From Pythium myriotylum (lineage: Eukaryota > Oomycota > Peronosporomycetes > Pythiales > Pythiaceae), in NCBI GenBank assembly GCA_023091665.1, contig JALJCQ010000027.1, positions 980,402 to 1,044,401 of the forward strand: 64,000 bases of DNA. Reading direction: 5' to 3'. The position numbers were made by a program, and so were the translations under genes. Of this stretch, positions 60,903 to 64,000 are shown one piece after another; the first letter of the stretch is position 1; each line of letters begins with the position of its first letter. The notes under the pieces are model-generated. The model worked only from the letters and a program-made list of their open reading frames with translations, made no database searches and was not told the DNA's origin.

Positions 60903-62240
60903 ATGAGCCCAAGCCCAGCCGACTCTGCCTCCACCGACTTCGCCTCCCCAGCCTTCGCCATGGATTCGACCACCCCAGCCCGCATCAACAAGTTCGACGG
61001 AACCAACTTCCACACATGGAAGTTCAAGATGCAGATGGTGCTCGAAGAACGCGACGTCTGGGAAGTTGTCTGTGGAGAGGTCAAACTCGAGCAGTGCCAG
61101 ACCGACGCGGACCGAGCCCTCTTCAAGAAGAAGTCTCGCAAGGCGCTCGCGATGATCTGTCTCGCGATGGAAGACTCGCAGCTCCCGCTGGTTCGGTCGG
61201 CGAGTGGTGCGCAAGATACATGGTCAAGACTGGAAGAACACTTCGAGAAGAAGAGCCTTGCCAACAAGCTCTTTCTTCGTCGTCGTTTCTTCACGACCAT
61301 GATGGAAGAAGGTGACGATGTGCTCACGCACATCAACAAGCTCAAGACCCTGGCCGAGCAACTCGACGCAGTCGGCGCTCCGGTCAGCGAAGACGACTTG
61401 GTGATCACGCTTCTCGACAGTCTCAGCGAGTCGTACCAGTTCCTCATCACGGCGTTGGAGTCGCGTGTCGACGCGCTCACGTGGGAACTCGTGACGTCTC
61501 GGCTGCTCCATGAAGACATGAAGCGCAAGGAGCAAGGTGGCGACGGAGCCACGCTTGGCCAAGCGTTCATGACAAGTGACGCGAAGCCCAAGGGCCGTGC
61601 AGTCAAGAAGACTGGCACGTGCAACTACTGCGGCAAGATCGGTCATTGGGCCGCGGAGTGCCACTCGCGTGTCAAGGACAACGGCAACGGCAACGGCAAC
61701 TCCGGCGGCAACGGCAACGGCAACGGAAACGGCAACCCTCGGCAACGGTTCCAGCGAGCCAACCTTGCGCGAGATGAAGGCCCCGGCGAGTACCTGTATA
61801 AGATCCTCGTCGAATGGCACAGTAGTGCTTATGCGTTCTCGCACGAGACATATATATGGCTCATCAGTTCGGTACACCGCAACCATGTCGCCGGATATCA
61901 ATGCTGCAGCAGCTCGAGATACCTCAGGGGTTGGTGGGACGATGTGCGCGTCACCAAAGCTTTGGCGGGACGGAGCCTCCTTTGTAACTCGGCAAATGAT
62001 CTCCAAGAGTCGCTGCATCGGATACCTTCGACGACCTGCGTAGACCTTCAGTGTTGCGTTGAATGTCTCGCATGGATTGTTGGTTGTGGCATACCCACAT
62101 GGCGAATGGAACACTTGCCACTTGGAGTATCGACCATCCAGCCACTGTTTCTCGAAGTATATCCTGAACGCAAGCAGGTCTGGAACAGCTCGCCACGAAT
62201 CCAACACCTCAAGCTTGCGAGTCTCGTACGTTCCTGGTGA
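60903..62240 (+). CDS. copia gag, unit 16
   Basis: 445 codons; Val60/Ala100/Asp172, as in unit 7 and element A'. The extra hexamer in its tract is AACGGC instead of the AACGGA of units 11-15, so it arose separately. Copia homology ends at 61797. Confidence 0.7.
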   Translation: MSPSPADSASTDFASPAFAMDSTTPARINKFDGTNFHTWKFKMQMVLEERDVWEVVCGEVKLEQCQTDADRALFKKKSRKALAMICLAMEDSQLPLVRSASGAQDTWSRLEEHFEKKSLANKLFLRRRFFTTMMEEGDDVLTHINKLKTLAEQLDAVGAPVSEDDLVITLLDSLSESYQFLITALESRVDALTWELVTSRLLHEDMKRKEQGGDGATLGQAFMTSDAKPKGRAVKKTGTCNYCGKIGHWAAECHSRVKDNGNGNGNSGGNGNGNGNGNPRQRFQRANLARDEGPGEYLYKILVEWHSSAYAFSHETYIWLISSVHRNHVAGYQCCSSSRYLRGWWDDVRVTKALAGRSLLCNSANDLQESLHRIPSTTCVDLQCCVECLAWIVGCGIPTWRMEHLPLGVSTIQPLFLEVYPERKQVWNSSPRIQHLKLASLVRSW

Positions 62241-62686
62241 TCTTGAGTAGTGCATCTTCATAATTCCGTCCATCATGATCTTCCGATGCTGCGGCTCGAG
62301 ATTCCTTGTGTGTTTCCGCACGTTGTACAACACATGAAAGAAGCACATGAGATACTTTGCAGACTTGAATTCTGGGACAGCGTGGACCGCGTTGAACTGT
62401 GCATCTTCGGCGTCACCCATGACGGCACTGATGCGCAGCCTTGCAGCTGGACGAATGCGCTTGGCTATGTCAACGAGACTCTCAAGGCACTCGAGTGCAC
62501 AAGGCAAGAGTGCACGTGTGGTCACCCCAATAACAAATGAGTCCGAATCGGTGCCCGCCCCAACGCGAACGTGACCGGCTTCATAATGACGGCCAAACAT
62601 GAATGGTTCATCGTCTTGGAGGTCGCTGTGGTAGTGATGCTTGTGGATGAGCTGCTGGACAGCTAAATGGCTGTTCTTGCACCCCA
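61224..62686 (-). pseudogene. MULE transposase lacking N-terminus, unit 16
   Basis: MULE part 61798-62686 retains residues from about 174 on (GCKNSH...), including Asp265, CFFHV and TNNPCE, but loses the zinc-binding N-terminus to the insertion at 62687. An ORF continues to 62810 only by reading LTR sequence. Confidence 0.8.
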
Positions 62687-63041
62687 TATTATGGGTACAA
62701 TGTGTCACAACATCTTGAAGTTGAAGTTCATGTTGTGGAAGATTCAACTGTAGAAAATTCTCATGTGGAAGATTCCCATGTAGAAAATTCTCAGGTGGAA
62801 AGTTCTCCATCTAGTTCTGGGTTGAACCCAGTTCTACCCATCAACTTTGTTGAAGTACCCACGAAGTGTGTATACCTCTGCATATGATTACGATAGGTAG
62901 GACATGCATATGTTTATGGTAGCGTAGGACACAAGACGGCTTAGAGGTAGCGACAGCGAACTAAGTCCCGATCAATTCACTCTGCATTTTGCCAAGCTTC
63001 AGTCAAGTCCACTCCTCTTCTCGACTTCGTGACCTTTAATA
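62687..63041 (+). repeat. LTR of a second copia family (355 bp, ends TATTA...TAATA)
   Basis: Begins at the exact point where the MULE sequence of unit 16 breaks (after ...CACCCCA) and ends directly before the primer-binding site GGTTATGAGCCC. Its ends TATTA and TAATA are perfect inverted repeats but not TG...CA. The 3' third is clearly related to the family-1 LTR (GGCTTAGAGGTAGC, CTAAGTCCCGATCAATTCAC). The 5' part is only similar in style, with tandem GAAGATTC-type motifs. The candidate target duplicate is CCCCA (62682-62686); its partner is outside the window. Confidence 0.8.
62977..62992 (+). promoter_or_regulatory. Inr + FPR core promoter of second copia family
   Basis: TCACTCT (62977-62983) and ATTTTGC (62986-62992), spaced as in family 1 despite divergence elsewhere. 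Leader from the Inr A (62979) to ATG 63046 would be 67 nt. Confidence 0.6.
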
Positions 63042-63045
63042 GGTT

Positions 63046-63516
63046 ATGAGCCCAAGTACCATGACGGACAAGACAAAGACTCTCGTTGACAAGTTCCGTG
63101 GCGACAACTACGCTTCGTGGGCACGCTACATGCGAGGCGTGTTCCTAACCAAGTCGGTGTGGAATGTCGTGAACATCAACGAGACGCCGACGTTCTCGGA
63201 CCCGCGGATCAAGGACGAATACATCAGGACCAACAACATCGCGTTCGGCCTGATGCTCCTCCATATCGACGCGGAGTACCACCACATCGTCGACGACTGT
63301 GAAGAAGCTCATGTGGCATGGAAGCGACTCCGTTCGTTGTACGAAGGGTCGCAGAAGGCGGGTCGAATCTACTTGAAGCGTCAGCTCTTTAGTATGGAGA
63401 TGAAGGAAGGCGCGAATGTGTTGCATCACTGCAACGAGATCCTCAACATCCACGCCAAGCTTGTGGCCATCGGCGCGAAGATGGAGGACGAAGATGTGGC
63501 AATTTGTCTGTGTTGA
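63046..63516 (+). pseudogene. second-family copia gag, 5' part, cut by LTR
   Basis: Starts with an ATG within the primer-binding site, as in family 1. About 155 codons of a copia-type Gag domain follow ([36 protein letters not shown]), weakly similar to the family-1 Gag. It is interrupted at 63510 by an LTR; the ORF ends two codons later (stop at 63514-63516). The zinc knuckle and pol are not in the window. Confidence 0.8.
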
Positions 63517-63869
63517 AGATGATGCGCCTCGAACCCAGCGTCATCATTCCAGTTGAAGCTCGGCAGTTGAAGCTCGGCTGTAGAAGATTCTCCTGCAGAA
63601 GATTCTCCGTGGAAGATTCGACATGTGGAAGATTCGACATGTGGAAGATTCTCCGTCTGGTTCTGGTTTGAATCCAGTGCCACCCATCGACTTCGTTGAA
63701 GTATCCACGAAGTCAGTTTATGTTTGCATATGTTTACGATAGGTAGGACATACATTTGATTATGGTAGCGTAGGACACACACAGACGGCTTAGAGGTAGC
63801 AGCGGCGAACTAAGTCCCGATCAATACACTTTGCATTTTGCATCCCACCAACCAAGCGACCTTCCAACA
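63511..63869 (+). repeat. family-1 copia LTR nested in second-family gag
   Basis: 359 bp, TGTTG...CAACA. It carries GCGGCGAACT and ATACACTTT, the variants found in the truncated LTRs of units 2-16 but not in the LTRs of the two complexes. It therefore represents the LTR lineage from which the chimeric unit was built. Its Inr has the same A-for-pyrimidine change. Left flank is GTCTG. Confidence 0.9.
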
Positions 63870-63873
63870 GGTT

Positions 63874-64000
63874 ATGAGCCCAAGCCCAGCCGACTCTGCC
63901 TCCACCGACTTCGCCTCCCCAGCCTTCGCCATGGATTCGACCACCCCAGCCCGCATCAACAAGTTCGACGGAACCAACTTCCACACATGGAAGTTCAAGA
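63874..64000 (+). CDS. family-1 copia gag, start only (window edge)
   Basis: First 42 codons of gag, from ATG 63874 in the primer-binding site. Whether it continues as a full element or as another chimeric unit cannot be told from this window. Confidence 0.8.
   Translation, partial: MSPSPADSASTDFASPAFAMDSTTPARINKFDGTNFHTWKFK

Larger units (their letters stand above)
37845..62686 (+). repeat. tandem array block 3: rest of unit 7 and units 8-16
   Basis: LTR remnants start at 39417, 42088, 44758, 47429, 50106, 52783, 55454, 58130 and 60807. Spacings are 2670-2677 bp, explained by one or two hexamers in gag and a 1-bp indel in the MULE flank. The G/4G flank follows units 9 and 14; the others have A/5G. 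Unit 16 is cut at 62686 by a second copia family. Confidence 0.92.

Overview
The window is eukaryotic, transposon-dense DNA, most likely from an oomycete (Phytophthora or downy-mildew type). Two things point there. A sequence matching the oomycete Inr plus FPR core promoter (TCACTTT, two bases, ATTTTGC) sits inside the LTRs, just upstream of the gag start. The Mutator-like transposase also resembles oomycete MULEs. I see no ordinary host gene, tRNA, rRNA or CRISPR array; every region is explained by mobile-element sequence.

Layout. 1-302 is the end of an inverted repeat unit. 303-12338, 22408-27759 and 37845-62686 form one tandem array, split by two insertions, of 16 copies of a unit of about 2.67 kb. 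Each unit is a chimera: a 92-bp remnant of a copia LTR (full length only in the first copy), the primer-binding site, a complete copia gag region with CCHC knuckle, then a truncated Mutator-like transposase on the opposite strand plus its 5' flank. The transposase lacks its C-terminus and, apparently, the segment carrying the first catalytic Asp. Its reading frame runs on into the antisense strand of gag.

12339-22407 and 27760-37844 are two insertion complexes of about 10 kb, both in the same transposase position and both flanked by the 5-bp duplication AGCTC. In the minus orientation each reads LTR - gag-pol - LTR - gag-pol - LTR - 47-bp tail with polypurine tract - LTR. Each carries two intact single-frame gag-pol ORFs (1443-1445 aa) that share the LTR between them. 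The pol 3' end was interrupted by an LTR that left the duplication CTCCG; the natural tail and polypurine tract survive only once per complex. The complexes are copies of each other through a 15,421-bp segmental duplication, not independent insertions.

62687-64000 is a nested insertion: a second copia family (LTR ends TATTA...TAATA) lies in the last unit's transposase, and its gag is cut by a first-family LTR that runs into gag at the window edge.

Taken together, this is a young TE-derived macrosatellite that evolves by unequal exchange and apparent gene conversion. It has gag on both strands and opposed overlapping ORFs, so it could be a source of double-stranded RNA against the copia family. 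That role is inference. Because the copies are nearly identical, long-read confirmation of the assembly matters.
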